DNA of 64,000 bases, taken from Hyalella azteca. Lineage: Eukaryota > Arthropoda > Malacostraca > Amphipoda > Hyalellidae. Location: the NCBI RefSeq assembly GCF_000764305.2, contig NW_025939164.1, positions 1 to 64,000 on the forward strand. Reading direction: 5' to 3'. The translations under genes were made by a program, and so were the position numbers. The notes under the pieces were generated by a model. That model was given only the letters and a program-made list of their open reading frames with translations. It was not told where the DNA came from and ran no database searches. Positions 46,452-57,976 of the stretch are shown in pieces (positions within the stretch are counted from its first letter, which is position 1; each line of letters starts with the position of its first letter).

Positions 46452-49400
46452 CGTCGGAGAGCGTCACCGCCACGGCGGACCGGCATTTCGTGAACTCGTT
46501 GTGCCCCGCGTACACGACCGTGTGCGTGCCGTCGTTGAAGCCGTGCACGGCGCCGATCATATGCAGCCGATGAAGAGCCAGCTTGCGGCCATCACCTTTC
46601 AAACCTGGTCAGCGAATAAAATAATACCTAAATATTTTAAATCAATCAGTCATTACGTACTGTGAACATGAACTTTTCTTCTAAGTTCCTGATATTGACT
46701 TGGGTTCTAAACCAATTTGAGTGAAGAAAATATTAGTGGCATCCTTAAAAAATTTAAAAATTAAGATGAGGCTTGGTCAGCCAAAGTTTATTTATTTATC
46801 AAAATAAACCACAGTTCCATAATTTAAGCAGTAAATTAAAATATTTTATGATGGTATGATGATAGAAAAAAGATGGTATAAAAAAGATCTCAATCAAAAG
46901 CACCTACTCGGAATCATGAGAAGGACGTTATCGGTGTCAAGGAAGATCCTCACTGGCGCATTCAGGTCTTTTTCTTCGCGCTTCCCAACTTCCTGGAAAA
47001 TAAGTATAGATATTAATTTCCTTACAAAAAATCACAAAAGATATAGAAATCTCAGATGCGACTTCAAAAAATTTGAAAGAATTCGAATTCGTGTTTAAGG
47101 TTCGTCAAGTGAAATCTTGATTTAACGAACATGATTGACTACATTATTGTGCAGGAAAATATTAACGTCAAATGGAGCGTTTGAGAATTTGATGGTAAGC
47201 CCGTCAGTAAATAACGATGAACAACGAATGTGAGGCAGCGAAGTGAGACAAATAAGACGATTTAATGTGAGGCAGCGAAGGGAGACAAATAAGACGATTT
47301 AATGTGAGGCAGCGAAGGGAGACAAATAAGAAAACTTAATGTGAGGCAGCAAAGGGAGACAAATAAGAAAACTTAATGTGAGGCAGCGAAGGGAGACAAA
47401 TAAGACGATTTAATGTGAGGCAGCGAAGGGAGACAAATAAGACGATTTAATGTGAGGCAGCGAAAGGAGACAAATAAGAAAACTTAATGTGAGGCAGCGA
47501 AGGGAGACAAATAAGAAAACTTAATGTGAGGCAGCGAAGGGAGACAAATAAGAAAACTTAATGTGAGGCAGCGAAGGGAGACAAATAAAACGACTTCCCT
47601 TTCAGTCCGTCCGAAGGATCACTTAAAGTATTCACCGCATTGACAGACGATCGTTAAATGTAAGAAGCCTATCATTGCAAATGCGTTTAGAATATAGCTC
47701 ACATAAATATAATAGGAGTTTACTTTTCTCGCTTTTTCTGAGGATTATATTGCTTCTGTCTAAAAATTAGAAGAGAAAAGCTTGTATTCTTCAGGTATAT
47801 GTATATAGCGCATTTCAGTCCTGGGTTGAGATAGTTTATCGATAATTTCCTGAGACAAGTTACTTTACAAATTTGATGCAGGACATTCAGAAGTGCTGTT
47901 GGAAACCGTTTACCTCGCCCAGTAGTAATCTTATTTAGACGTGAAAGGACGAAGAATATATAATAACACCATTTAAGACCCTCTGGAAAAAATAGTCAAG
48001 CAAAATTGAATAATTTTGTTTGTGTGTCATGTTAAAATTATGGAAGAAAAGTGGCAGAAAAATTACTTGTGTTAGAACACCATAAAACGGTTGGAAAGAA
48101 CGTTTTGACACTCTAACGCTGTATGTCACTCTCCGGGAACATACAATTACACGTAAACTATTGAGTATAGCAACCTGACGACGTTTGTACGCAACAGAGA
48201 ACATATTATAGTTGGACGTGGCGGCAACCATCAGTGCAAGTCATTTTGCGCTCACTAGAACGCGTCCTTTTCGGCTAGGCTTGTGTGACAATATTGCTCC
48301 GGTTACTCACGTTCGGCGGTAGAGGGTTAAACGTCGTAAAATAAATTTCTTCACGCCTTTGTTAGCAAATTATAGTTCCAACTTTCGACTATCGTTATAA
48401 CTGAGTACTCACAATTCCATCACATATTACGTAGCTCTTTGAACCCTGGATGATGGCGAGACACATCAGAGATAACTTCAATTTCTTATCATTTGTGATG
48501 CCCTTGAGTGAGGTGTTCACCGCAACAGTGCCGAGAAACGTTCCACACAAAATCGGAACATCCTGTAAAATGATTCAAGAATGTTTTATATTCGTCCAAA
48601 TATTTCTCATGATTTGAACGAAATAGTCCAGTAATATTGATATCTCATTATGAATATTATTGATAATTAATATTCATTCATAAATCTATTTAATTATTTG
48701 AAAGAAATCATTTAAGACTATGAATTGTCGAAAACAAGGCAAGTATGATAATCATTAAATTAAAAGTTATAATGACTCCGTTTCCAATTTATCCTTGTTT
48801 GATTTATGGAGTGGTAACAAATAAAATGCACTGTTTCGTTAACTAGTAAGTTTGCCGACATAAATGGCTCATCAAGTCAACACTTATCTCATATATTAAG
48901 TGTAAACAAGACTCACAGCGGTCTGAAGTAAATATTTTCAGCATTAAACCAGTGTTAGGAATAATTTCGATTCGTATTAACACTTTTTAGAGCTCGATTT
49001 TCCCACTTTACTCGTAACACTACTTTCAATGAAAAGTATATTCATACATAGGGTGCACCTAAACCAAAATTTTACTCCATCAACGTCTTCTTGGACAATT
49101 TTTCTTCAATATACTCGTAGTAGAATTTGATAGAATTCACGATTATTTGTGATATACGTTCCAAAGTTTAAGAAAAACGAGCCCAGGCATTCAGCACTTG
49201 AGCCCCAGTCACACACGACGTGAAATGCCACATGCGTCAAAAAACACGCAGCGGTATTTCACGTCGAACCTCAGCGGACGAACGTAATCTTCACTGCTAT
49301 TCACACACGACGGCTTTCAACGCAGCGTCAAATTTGACGCATGCTGCATGCGTGTGTTCGTCCAAAACTGCTGCGGTATTTGCCGAAACAGTTTAGCTTG

Positions 49401-52400
49401 CAATGGTATTCAATGTAACCTTTCACACTGTGCGACTTTTTTACAAGTGTTGTTTTTAAGCTGATGGAATCTGTTGTGAAGGATAGGATTATCGATCACT
49501 TGACTGCTCACCATCTCATATCAGATTGTCAACATGGTTTTATTGCCGGCAGATCCTGCACCACTAACTTATTATCTACATTGAACGATTGGACTCGCCT
49601 GCTGGACGAAAGGGAGCCAGTGGATGCATTGTACCTCGATTTTGCCAAAGCATTTGACAGTGTTCCGCATGAGCGGCTGTTGCGTAAAGTGAAGTCCTTG
49701 GGGATTGACGGAAACGTACTCCAATGGATCAGAGATTTTCTAGTAGGTAGACGACAACGTGTCAGTATTAACGGAAAAAGAATCGGCGACAGGCCACATC
49801 AGGCCTACACTTCAGAGCCGACATCACTATGTTATGTTATGTTATGTTTTGACGCAGCGGTTTTGACGCACATCTAGTCTGGTACAGACAGCAGGTAGTC
49901 TGGTCCAGACAACAATTCGTCGAAACTTTCTGCTGAAGTACTGAAATAATTAAATAATTTGGCTGCATCTCCTCTTAATTTTTCAAATAGTGTGGCAAAT
50001 TCTCTTTCTTGGGGTTATATATGTACTATATGCTGAACCCTGCACCGACTTATTTTCCTCCTTTGCTGTCTTCTATGCAGTAAGTACAACAGGAGAGCCT
50101 TCTTTTCTTTACTTAGAGAAGACATTTATATAGAGCTTACAAAAACTAATCACCACTTATGGAGAACAGCACTGCAATAAAGTGCAATGCTGAGAGATTC
50201 AAGCGTAAAAAGCCGCCTTTTGTGAATGATTGTACAGTAAATACCCTGGCGTTTTTTTGCCGCATGTGGTATTTGCCGTCCTGTGTGAATGATAACGCGG
50301 CAAATACCGCTGTGTGTTTTTCGATGCATGCGGCATTTCACGTCGTGTGTGAAAGAGGCTTTAGGTTTGGTTGGAAAAATTAGGTAACATATCTGATGAA
50401 ACGCATTCCGCTGAAGCAAGACATCTCCAGTTTAACTGACAATTGAATTGAAAAGAAAAAGAAGCAGAACCACATTTTTTGCTTGAAAATAATTATTTAG
50501 AGCTTATTTCCGCAAATCGTGACACATTTTACTTATGGTTGAGCTAGCTGCTAGTATAATGCTGACCCATGGTTGAGAAGCTCATTTTTGCGGATGTAGT
50601 GTGTTGCTTGCCTGTGACGTCACTGATCTCAGTGACGTCACAGGCATTAACCAATCACCGAAAGGCGATCAAACTAGTCAACCAATCCGTCATGGGAATG
50701 ACAGGATTGTTTACGTTTCTCGATCTCAGTTACGTAACAAGAAAGCTGAACTGCATGACGGAAATCCTCGTGGGTCAACCTCATATAGTTCAACCATGCG
50801 TTTTACTCACTGTCGGGACAGTGATGGTGACCGGGATGGTGCGTGGTGACGCTATCAAGGTAGCCATGTCCACCACGCCCGGCAGCGCGTCGAGGCTGCG
50901 CCGCGGTGACACTTGGTCCTTGATGGCCGGCGCGCTGGCGGCGTTCACAGCAACATCCACAGAGGCAGCGGCTGCCAACTTAAGTTTAAGTTGTCGTAAA
51001 CTTTCTTCGTTGCGCAACTCAATTTCGTCCTGAGTAGATAAATAAAGTAAATACCTTATTTTCAATAAAATTTCATTGAATTATAGAAATATTAATGAAT
51101 AAAAAATTGTCTGCGTTTTCTAGATTTCAAGTTTTAAAATCCCGCATTTTGAATTGAATAAAATAAATACCTGATACTCAATCTAACTTCATTGAATTAT
51201 AGAAATATTAATGAATAAAAAATTGTCTGCGTTTTCTAGATTCCAAGTTTTAAATTCCCGCATCTCAAATCAAAGAAAAATACCTGCAATGCAAGAAATA
51301 TGAAAGCAAACGCACCACGCTCTCATTTTGCGTCGATGAAGTGGTCGCGAGTGCAGATCTTGTCGGCTTAGCAGGAGGAAACACAGGTTTCGATTCGCGA
51401 TTAATAACCTGAATGATGAATAAAGTTAGGCAAGATATATGTAAGTACTGCAATATGATAAATACTTCATAAAGATCAAACTAGAACTTTTAAATCCACT
51501 CTTTTTGTGTAAGTTACTGTACATTAAAAAATATTAATAGTAGTGTCTCCAGTGACAGGCCAAATCTGGTTTGACGCCGATTCTAGACACCGCAGAATTA
51601 TCTAGAGGCTCGTTAATTTCAACGCAAATCTCGCTGTTTTCAACCACCCGTAATCCCCCACCGAATTTGAACAGAAAATTTATAGAAAGCAGGGATCGAA
51701 CACTCAACTCATCGCTACAATCTTAATTGTGGCTTTGAACTCCGCCACCCAGATGTGTGCCTGCAGAGCTGGGCAGCGCTACTTTGAAATGTAGCTGCCG
51801 CTACCGCTACCGCTATATGCTCTAAAAGTAGCGGGCGCTACTGCTACCGCTACAATTGCTTAAATGTAGTGCCGCTACCGCTACCGCTATATGCTCTAAA
51901 AGTAGCGGGCGCTACTGCTACCGCTACAATTGCTTAAATGTAGTGCCGCTACCGCTACCGCTACTGAAAATGTAGCGGCCGCTAGTAGCTGTCGCTATAC
52001 ATGGAGCGCGCTACTGCCCACTTCTGTGTGCCATCTAGTAAGCACCCATAAACAGGGAGAAAAATGTTTAGAATTTTAAACGAGCCACATTGCAATCGTG
52101 ATTAGAATTGTCCCTAACTACGAATAACGTTTAATGACAAGTTGACTCCTTATCTAATTTAGTATATTGTTCAGGCCTGGGAGCGATTAATCGTACTAAC
52201 CCATTAAAAAATCTTTTGTAGATTGTAAACGCTCGCTGTTTTGTCATGAGAAGTGAGTACGTATTTTAGAGATAAATTTGCTCCTATGAGATGCGGCAGC
52301 GTAATCTGACAGATGTGATACTCATCACACCGGTTGCTAGCATCTGAACATTTTAGTGTCACTATCAGTCTTACAGTCTTCTCATAAAACCTCTCAATCC

Positions 52401-55400
52401 CACCAGCATGCGAAAATCCTTACCGAATGGAAAAATGTAATTGTCGCCTTAGAAACGCACTAATGTACTGTGGACAATGAGCAGAAATATACTGTAACTG
52501 CTATACTCTCAATCTGTACAGAATAAAATATATAAACTGTCGCACTTTCTAAAATACGATTGAAAGAAATCAATTTATACTATTAATTTCCACTTTAAAC
52601 GGTATGATAAAAATAAAAACGACTTTGGAAGGTGGTTGAAAAGGTAAAAGTACCTTTTCTCGACGAACTAACTGTATCCAAACCCGAGATAGCAGTACGT
52701 TGCTCACATTGTTCAGAGCCAACCTGTCTTTATGTTCCTGTATTATGCATGATTACAGAGTATGTAGTACACTTATACGTACTAGTGTGGTCTTAATGTT
52801 ATAAACGGTTAATGTTAATAAACGGCAAAGACTGGAGTGGATATGTGGGTAAGTTCGCAATCAATAACTAATTTTATGCCGACTCACCGGGGGTATGAGA
52901 TTTGTAGGGTCTCCTGCTGCACCTAAGAATAAATACAACGATTTTAAAAATTTCTTGACTTCATTTATTTATTCTGCCCCGCAGGCAGAAATCCTTTTTA
53001 AATTTGAAAGTAGCATATTTGTCCTACTTCAGTCCAATAATTTTAGCCACAATAAATTTTTATTTATAAAAAAGAAGAAAAATCTATCGATAATATGCTC
53101 ACTCTTGGAAATTTATTTGAAGAACAAATGCTTGCTTCACAAGTAAATAATAAAATGCTTATTATTTAGATAATAAGCATTTTTAGATAATAAGATAATG
53201 TTTGCTCATACAAATAACACTATTTTCATATGTCAGAAAAAAAAGTTATCATTTGCTGGACGCAGCGGAGCTTGGCTAATAACGTCGACTGCTCTCAATA
53301 ACATGAATTTGTCATAAATTTTTCACCCTTACCTTGCTGGATGTCGTCTTCATTCTCATAGAGAGGTCCTATTCTTTTCTCAACAGTGCTCCGGACAAAT
53401 GGGATGCCCTTCTTGTTCGGAATGAGTCCTGGCAAGATACCTCCTTTCGAGTTCGACTCGAATTGCAGTCTGCTCTTAGCGACATCGAATTGGGATTTTT
53501 TGGTTTTCAATTCGGGACCTGCAACAAAACAATCAATATTATTTCATCAGCAAGTAATGTCATAAAAGAATAAATTATTTCACGTGAGCTTTGTTGTTAA
53601 ACTACAGTCTTATATCTGTTTCTTATATTATGGAGAGACTAAATAGAATAAAGTTAAGAATGATAATCAGGGAAAGGATTGTGTATTTGTTTTCAGGGTC
53701 CATGGAAGGTTGAGCTTCATCTCGGACATTGACAATTCGACACTCTTTATGATTAACAACACACCTTAATTAAGATGGTATGTTCAAAATAAGCTTTCCC
53801 AAAATTATTTCCTGCATTTTTTATGGTAATTAATGTGCGAAATCATACATTTTACCTATTTTAGTTACGTTTTAGACCAGATGGCAAGAAAACTCAAGGA
53901 AAATAATTTCATTCGCAAATATGTGCATCTACACTCAATTTTCCTTATGCTTTAATACGGGAAAATTTAAAATTAAAGTTTTGTAAATGGGAAATGCTTG
54001 CTTTTAGTTTCAGTAATATCACTTAATTATATAATAAACTATAACCGGCCAACAAGTTGTTAATAAGCTTTTGTCTTTAAATCTAAAAAATGTAACTCAG
54101 TACTCACTGCAGTGAGTGACAGCTAGAGAGCGCATTTTCTCGTCGACGAAAACCTTAGGTCACGAACAGACGGACGGACAGACGGGCAGACAGACAGACG
54201 GACGGACGGACATGGCGAGCACAATAGTGCATTTTTTCCATAAACGAGAAAATGCGCTAAAAAGTGCTCTATCAAATCCACTTTTCAAGTTGAGACCATT
54301 CCCATTCAAAAAGAACTATTCTGTGGGTAAAAGGTTCCGAAACTTATACCGTATTTCGAGTCTTATCTAAAACTTGTCTTCTTCTGATGTTACTTCCATG
54401 TTTGTGTCGATGAGTGAATGGCTCTCTATTTTTAGCGCATTTTCTCATTTATGGAAAAAATGCACTATTGTGCTCGCCATGTCCGTCTGTCTGTCTGTCC
54501 GTCCGTGACATCAAGTTTTCGTCGACGAGAAAATGCGCTCTCAGTCACTCATTGCAGTGAGTACTGAGTTATATTTTTTTTAACTATTTTCGATTTATAG
54601 TTAGTAAAGACAGTCTTCAATAGGTACATTCTGTATATATACAAACATGCGTACAGTGAGATCAGATATGTACGATGAGCGCTCTTTAGTTATCGCATGT
54701 ACTTGTAAAAGTCCGGGTCAGATTTGCACGATGTCTCTAAGCAAGTTTTATGGAGATAAAATAAAGTTGTATTCTGCACTCAAGGTCGCCCAAGCGGACC
54801 CGGAATTAGATTCTCAGCCATAAAAAATGAGTGGATTTTGGAGTGCATTATTCTTGCAGGATAAACAACTGATTTACAGACATTATTACTTCGCAACAAT
54901 TTGACAAAATACTGCCAAATTTGTCATCAAAAGTCTTTCCAGTGGAAAATAAGACAATTTAAAGGTGCATCTTGACTCATTTTGAAGCCAGATATTTAAC
55001 GACGCAAAAAACAGAGGATATTTTCTTTCCAATTTGGATTTATCCGTCCACTAGTTCATCATAAAAAATTAAAGCCAATAATTACCTCTATATTATTTAT
55101 TCTATTTCATCTATTAGCCATTAATTTTGATCGAAATATTTTAATCTACAGTTACAATCTTTTTCATCTCTTAGTGAAACGCCGGCGTGACCACGTTGGT
55201 TAATATATCTTGTAAGAGCTCTAACGGACTCTACAAGAAAAGCGACTCTACTCAACTCTATCTTTTCTACTCAGACTGTTTCTAAACTGTTAGAAAAATT
55301 AGCGTTAACGGTATTGCCGGCGTTTAGTGGCCGATCGGCACGTGAAAATAAACACCGTGTCGCCGTTTTTACCCTAATTTAGCACTACAAATCCGTAAAA

Positions 55401-56697
55401 CATCTGATAAAAACGACGAAACGGTTTATTTTCACGGGGCAACCGCGGCCACCAGAACGCCAGTAAGACCGTTTTTTCACCGTTTTTTCTAACATTGTAC
55501 TCAGACTGTACTCTATCTTCTCTCTGGCTTAGACAATTTTATGACGGATCAACTCGTGCATTGGACCTGATCCTTGCCAGGCTGAATCTGATCTGAATAC
55601 AATAAAAAATCGATAACAAGAAAAAGAGTTGTTATTATATATGTTACTCAAGGTACGACACAAAACTACCATGCAAAAACAAACAATCACTTATGTTGTG
55701 GCATCTGGTACTGGAATGCATTTGAGTAACAGACAACAGAAGGAAAATATAAACCACATATCCGTATGCACAATAACAAACCAGCTTTATTTGCTGTGTA
55801 ATATTCGAAAAAAAATAACGGGGCGAAAGGCAGCTGGGGTCCATACTTTCAAAACTCGCTAAGTGAACATATAAGTACATACGCTCTATTTTCTTGTCTA
55901 TGATTGGTGGATTTTGCTTGAAAGGCCGTCAATGATTGGCTGATGAACTTACGATCTCTTAACTGTTTTTAAAAGAGTGGCTTGAAAGGCCGTCAATGAT
56001 TGGCTGATGAACTTACGATCTCTTAACTTTTTTTGAAAGTATAGGCAGCTGGTCTCTTGGCTGTCCAATCCTTTACTAACAGTCCGAACACTTATATTAT
56101 ATTAAATTATCAATTATGCCTACTACAGTATCATCAATTCACAAGCATCAGCCTAAACTAGCAGGGACATGATTTTGGCACAAGGCCCAAAGTTTATTAC
56201 CCATTACAGATGGAATTATTGATCGTTAATTTTCAGGTAATTAATTCAATCAATAATTTTTTCCCCTGGATCATTACCTTCAGATTGAATATAAATTGAG
56301 ATAAAGAGATATAGGTAGGACGTTTTTAAGATCTCTCGTATATTTCAATTGCTAGGAAATTCGAGAAGTAAAAGCATTAGGAAATATTTAATGTGTGGTT
56401 CAATCTTTCCAAATTCTGGGCAGGTTCGTCGAATAAATTAATCTAATTTCAGCATCATCGCACTTCAGTTGATGTTTCTTTCTGTCTTTGTATCGTGCGA
56501 CAACAACTAAAGGTTTGCCTTCTGTTTTCTCGCCAAATAAGACGAGTTTTTACCCTATTAAGGCGAAATATTAAACTGACCCTTTATTTTGTGTTATTAA
56601 ACTGGCCCTTTATTAGGCTTAAAAATAATTTTATATTCTAAAAACATATAATTAACTTACTTGATGGCTCATTACCTTGCGGATCTCGTGACTCCAT
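46372..56697 (-). CDS. Unrecognised protein with a possible PTB/PH-like C-terminal domain, 6 or more exons
   Basis: Exons on the minus strand: 56697-56676 (or to 56661), 53518-53333, a candidate at 51408-51284, 51029-50811, 48562-48413, 46992-46908 and 46604-46372. The last four join in phase, and the first two join in phase (phase 1, either donor). The 51.3-kb exon does not fit in phase on either side as drawn, so an exon is missing or that one is wrong. The start ATG has context ACCATGGAG. The N-terminal part (MESRDPQ..., SKGGILPGLIPNKKGIPFV) is polar and disordered. The C-terminal 175 residues (ILCGTFLGTVAVNTSLKG, KLKLSLMCLAII, VRIFLDTDNVLLMIPS, LALHRLHMIGAVHGF, VVYAGHNE, then a helix) follow the strand order of phosphotyrosine-binding domains. 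That is inference only. No signal peptide is seen. Confidence 0.7.
47229..47592. repeat. 37-bp minisatellite, about 10 copies, in intron
   Basis: TGTGAGGCAGCGAAGGGAGA followed by CAAATAAGACGATTTAA, with an AAAACTT variant of the last part. It lies in the intron between exons 46908-46992 and 48413-48562 of the minus-strand gene. Confidence 0.95.
48105..48330. mobile_element. piggyBac-like MITE, copy 2, left end degraded
   Basis: Its interior (TATTGAGTATAGCAACCTGA, GGCGGCAACCATCAGTGCAA) matches 44854-45091. The right end GGCGGTAGAGGG-TTAA is intact, the left reads TTGA-CACTCTAACGC. It is inserted in an intron of the minus-strand gene. Confidence 0.85.
49199..50368. mobile_element. DNA transposon with long TIRs, split by a LINE
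   Basis: GAGCCCCAGTCACACACGAC then GTGAAATGCCACATGCGTC at the left is mirrored at the right by GATGCATGCGGCATTTCAC then GTCGTGTGTGAAAGAGGCTT. The inverted similarity runs for at least 65 bp and continues in patches (AACACGCAGCGGTATTT against AAATACCGCTGTGTG). No transposase can be read. The superfamily is undetermined. It lies in an intron of the minus-strand gene. Confidence 0.75.
49464..49852 (+). pseudogene. LINE reverse transcriptase fragment joined to its own 3' tail
   Basis: One open frame encodes an RT segment: ISDCQHGFIAGRSCTTNLL, then VDALYLDFAKAFDSVPHERL with the motif A Asp, then VLQWIRDFLVGRRQRVSING. It breaks off before the GVPQG motif and continues straight into GGCGACAGGCCACATCAGGC and TATGT repeats, the family's 3' tail. 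The element is therefore 5' truncated and internally deleted. It sits inside the TIR transposon at 49199-50368. Confidence 0.9.
51060..51260. repeat. Tandem duplication, about 110 bp, in intron
   Basis: TCATTGAATTATAGAAATAT, then TAATGAATAAAAAATTGTCT, then GCGTTTTCTAGATT(T/C)CAAG occurs at about 51072-51130 and 51189-51247, with few differences. It lies directly upstream (minus strand) of the 50811-51029 exon. Confidence 0.9.
51536..51760 (-). mobile_element. tRNA-derived SINE, family S2
   Basis: On the minus strand a head GGGTGGCGGAGTTCAAAG resembles a polymerase III A box. About 45 bp on, GTGTTCGATCCCTGC matches the B box. A body ending AGAATCGGCGTCAAACCAG, GGCCTGTCACTGG follows, similar to the S1 SINE tail (AGAATCGGC...GGCCT). 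Confidence 0.7.
51764..52026. mobile_element. hAT-like MITE with 75-bp internal repeats
   Basis: It starts CAGAGCTGGGCAGCGCTAC and ends GCGCGCTACTGCCCACTTCTG: imperfect inverted ends of the CAGNG type. The flanks TGTGCCTG (51756-51763) and TGTGCCAT (52027-52034) agree in six of eight bases, as expected for an aged 8-bp hAT target duplication. Inside, GCTACCGCTACCGCTATATG is repeated with a 75-bp period. Confidence 0.75.
52035..53294. other. Intronic DNA, no recognisable feature
   Basis: About 1.25 kb. One missing exon of the minus-strand gene may lie here to repair the reading phase, but I could not identify it. Confidence 0.35.
54086..54264 (-). mobile_element. (GTCY)n hairpin element M2, copy e
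   Basis: GTAACTCAGTACTCACTGCA, GAGAGCGCATTTTCTCGTCG, the core, then GAGAAAATGCGCTAAAAAG. Faces copy f across about 165 bp. Confidence 0.95.
54429..54580 (+). mobile_element. (GTCY)n hairpin element M2, copy f
   Basis: TTTTTAGCGCATTTTCTCAT ... short core ... CGACGAGAAAATGCGCTCTC ... GTGAGTACTGAGTTATATTT. It forms an inverted pair with copy e inside the long first intron of the minus-strand gene. Confidence 0.95.
54585..55830. other. Intronic DNA, no recognisable feature
   Basis: About 1.2 kb of the first intron. Inverted, CG-containing words near 55300-55490 (ACACCGTGTCGCCGTTTTTA and AAAAACGACGAAACGGTTTA) suggest an old palindromic element, TTAGAAAAATTAGCG...TTTTTTCTAACA. Confidence 0.4.
55836..56044 (+). 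mobile_element. MITE family M1, copy f, internally duplicated
   Basis: GGGGTCCATACTTTC to GAAAGTATAGG. The segment GGCTTGAAAGGCCGTCAATG through GATCTCTTAACT is present twice, making the copy about 209 bp. GGCAGCTGG flanks both sides (55829 and 56043 onward), a 9-bp direct repeat that may be the target duplication. Confidence 0.9.
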
Positions 56698-56699
56698 GG

Positions 56700-57560
56700 T
56701 TTCGGTACAATTTTGTGAAGCAAAACGCTGGGAAATAATTTACTGCCGTTCAACGGTAACCGTATACAGGTCAACTGAGCGAGTGTACTCTCTAATTTAT
56801 CTTTTGATCCCTACTTTATCTGAATGAAAATTGAAAGCTCAGAATCATCAAAACCTAAATTTATAATGAGGAAAATAATGCAACTAAAGTCTGTCAATTC
56901 TGTAAATATTTGTATACCTATTAACCCAATTTGTTTATTACTGGGAAATGACGCTGAAATTAAACTTTGAAATTTTAGAGTGCAAGACGTATATTAGCAA
57001 TAAAATATTTCTGCCGATTTATCCAATATTTTAAATGTTTCAAGATATTCGTCTCAAATGAGTTATTTCTCTAATTTCTTTTATTTTTTAGGAGCTAGAA
57101 TTATCTAGACGTCATTTAGATGCACAAAACTTGAATATAACGAAATTTTTAACTCTAACATGCTTTAGACTACTTGTCGATGTAGAAGTGTAAAATTTGG
57201 TTAATGAGAGAAATGAAAAATTATAACAGTAACTGTTCATCTATCATATTCTTAATTGTTTATTAATTTTTATCTATAATGCAACTACATTTAAATATAC
57301 TCCTAAAATTCTGCACATGAAAATAAGTTGGAGCATCGTCCTCTCATGTGAAAAATAAACAAACCTCTGAGTGACCTAATGATTTTCAATTTAATTTTTA
57401 ACCTCTGTAATGCGCCAATGCGATCTAAATTTGTAAGGCCGAAATAAAATTTTTAGCTGGCACTAAAGGGAACGACAATTTTAGATAAATAAGAGAACGA
57501 CAATAGCTGCGGACAGCCAAACTCGAGCTGATAGCCTGACAACAGCGAGCAGAACAATGA
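56700..57560. other. 5' flank of the minus-strand gene, nothing else recognised
   Basis: About 860 bp of AT-rich DNA that would hold the promoter and 5' UTR of the gene starting at 56697. No TATA box at a convincing distance was seen. Confidence 0.4.
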
Positions 57561-57782
57561 AGCTGTGTTAGTTAATAAGCAAAAGGCGCGTTAGTTTATA
57601 ATTCAAGGACATACTTTACGATGCCGATTTGATGATCCCCCGATTAGATAGAGAGAAAAGGTCTGACTTCCCTAAATAAATTGATAATCTCAATATGAAG
57701 CGTATAAACATTGATGCGTATTACTGTGTAATTTATATATATTGTGTAATTTATTTTAATGAATTAATCCCAGCTTTGTGCG

Positions 57783-57936
57783 CCAGTTTCTGGTCAGAAT
57801 CGGCAAGGAGGCCGGGCGGTTAAGCACAGCAGAATTGTAGCAGTGAGTTGCGAGTTCGAGACCGCAACAAGCTGTGAATGTTCTGCGATGTTAAGAATCG
57901 GCGACAGGCCTACGGCCTAATAAACGCTGAAACCGC

Positions 57937-57975
<39 letters not shown>
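57783..57975 (+). mobile_element. SINE family S1, 5' truncated, with (ATT)n tail
   Basis: CAGTTTCTGGTCAGAATCGG, GGCCGGGCGGTTAAGCACAG, GCGAGTTCGAGACCGC (B-box-like), GGCCTACGGCCTAATAAACG and CTGAAACCGC followed by about 13 ATT units. Confidence 0.9.

Positions 57976-57976
<1 letters not shown>

Noticed and set aside
46375..46665. 96-codon plus-strand frame over the last exon
   Set aside because: It is the antisense shadow of the minus-strand exon 46372-46604, whose frame is supported by splice joins.
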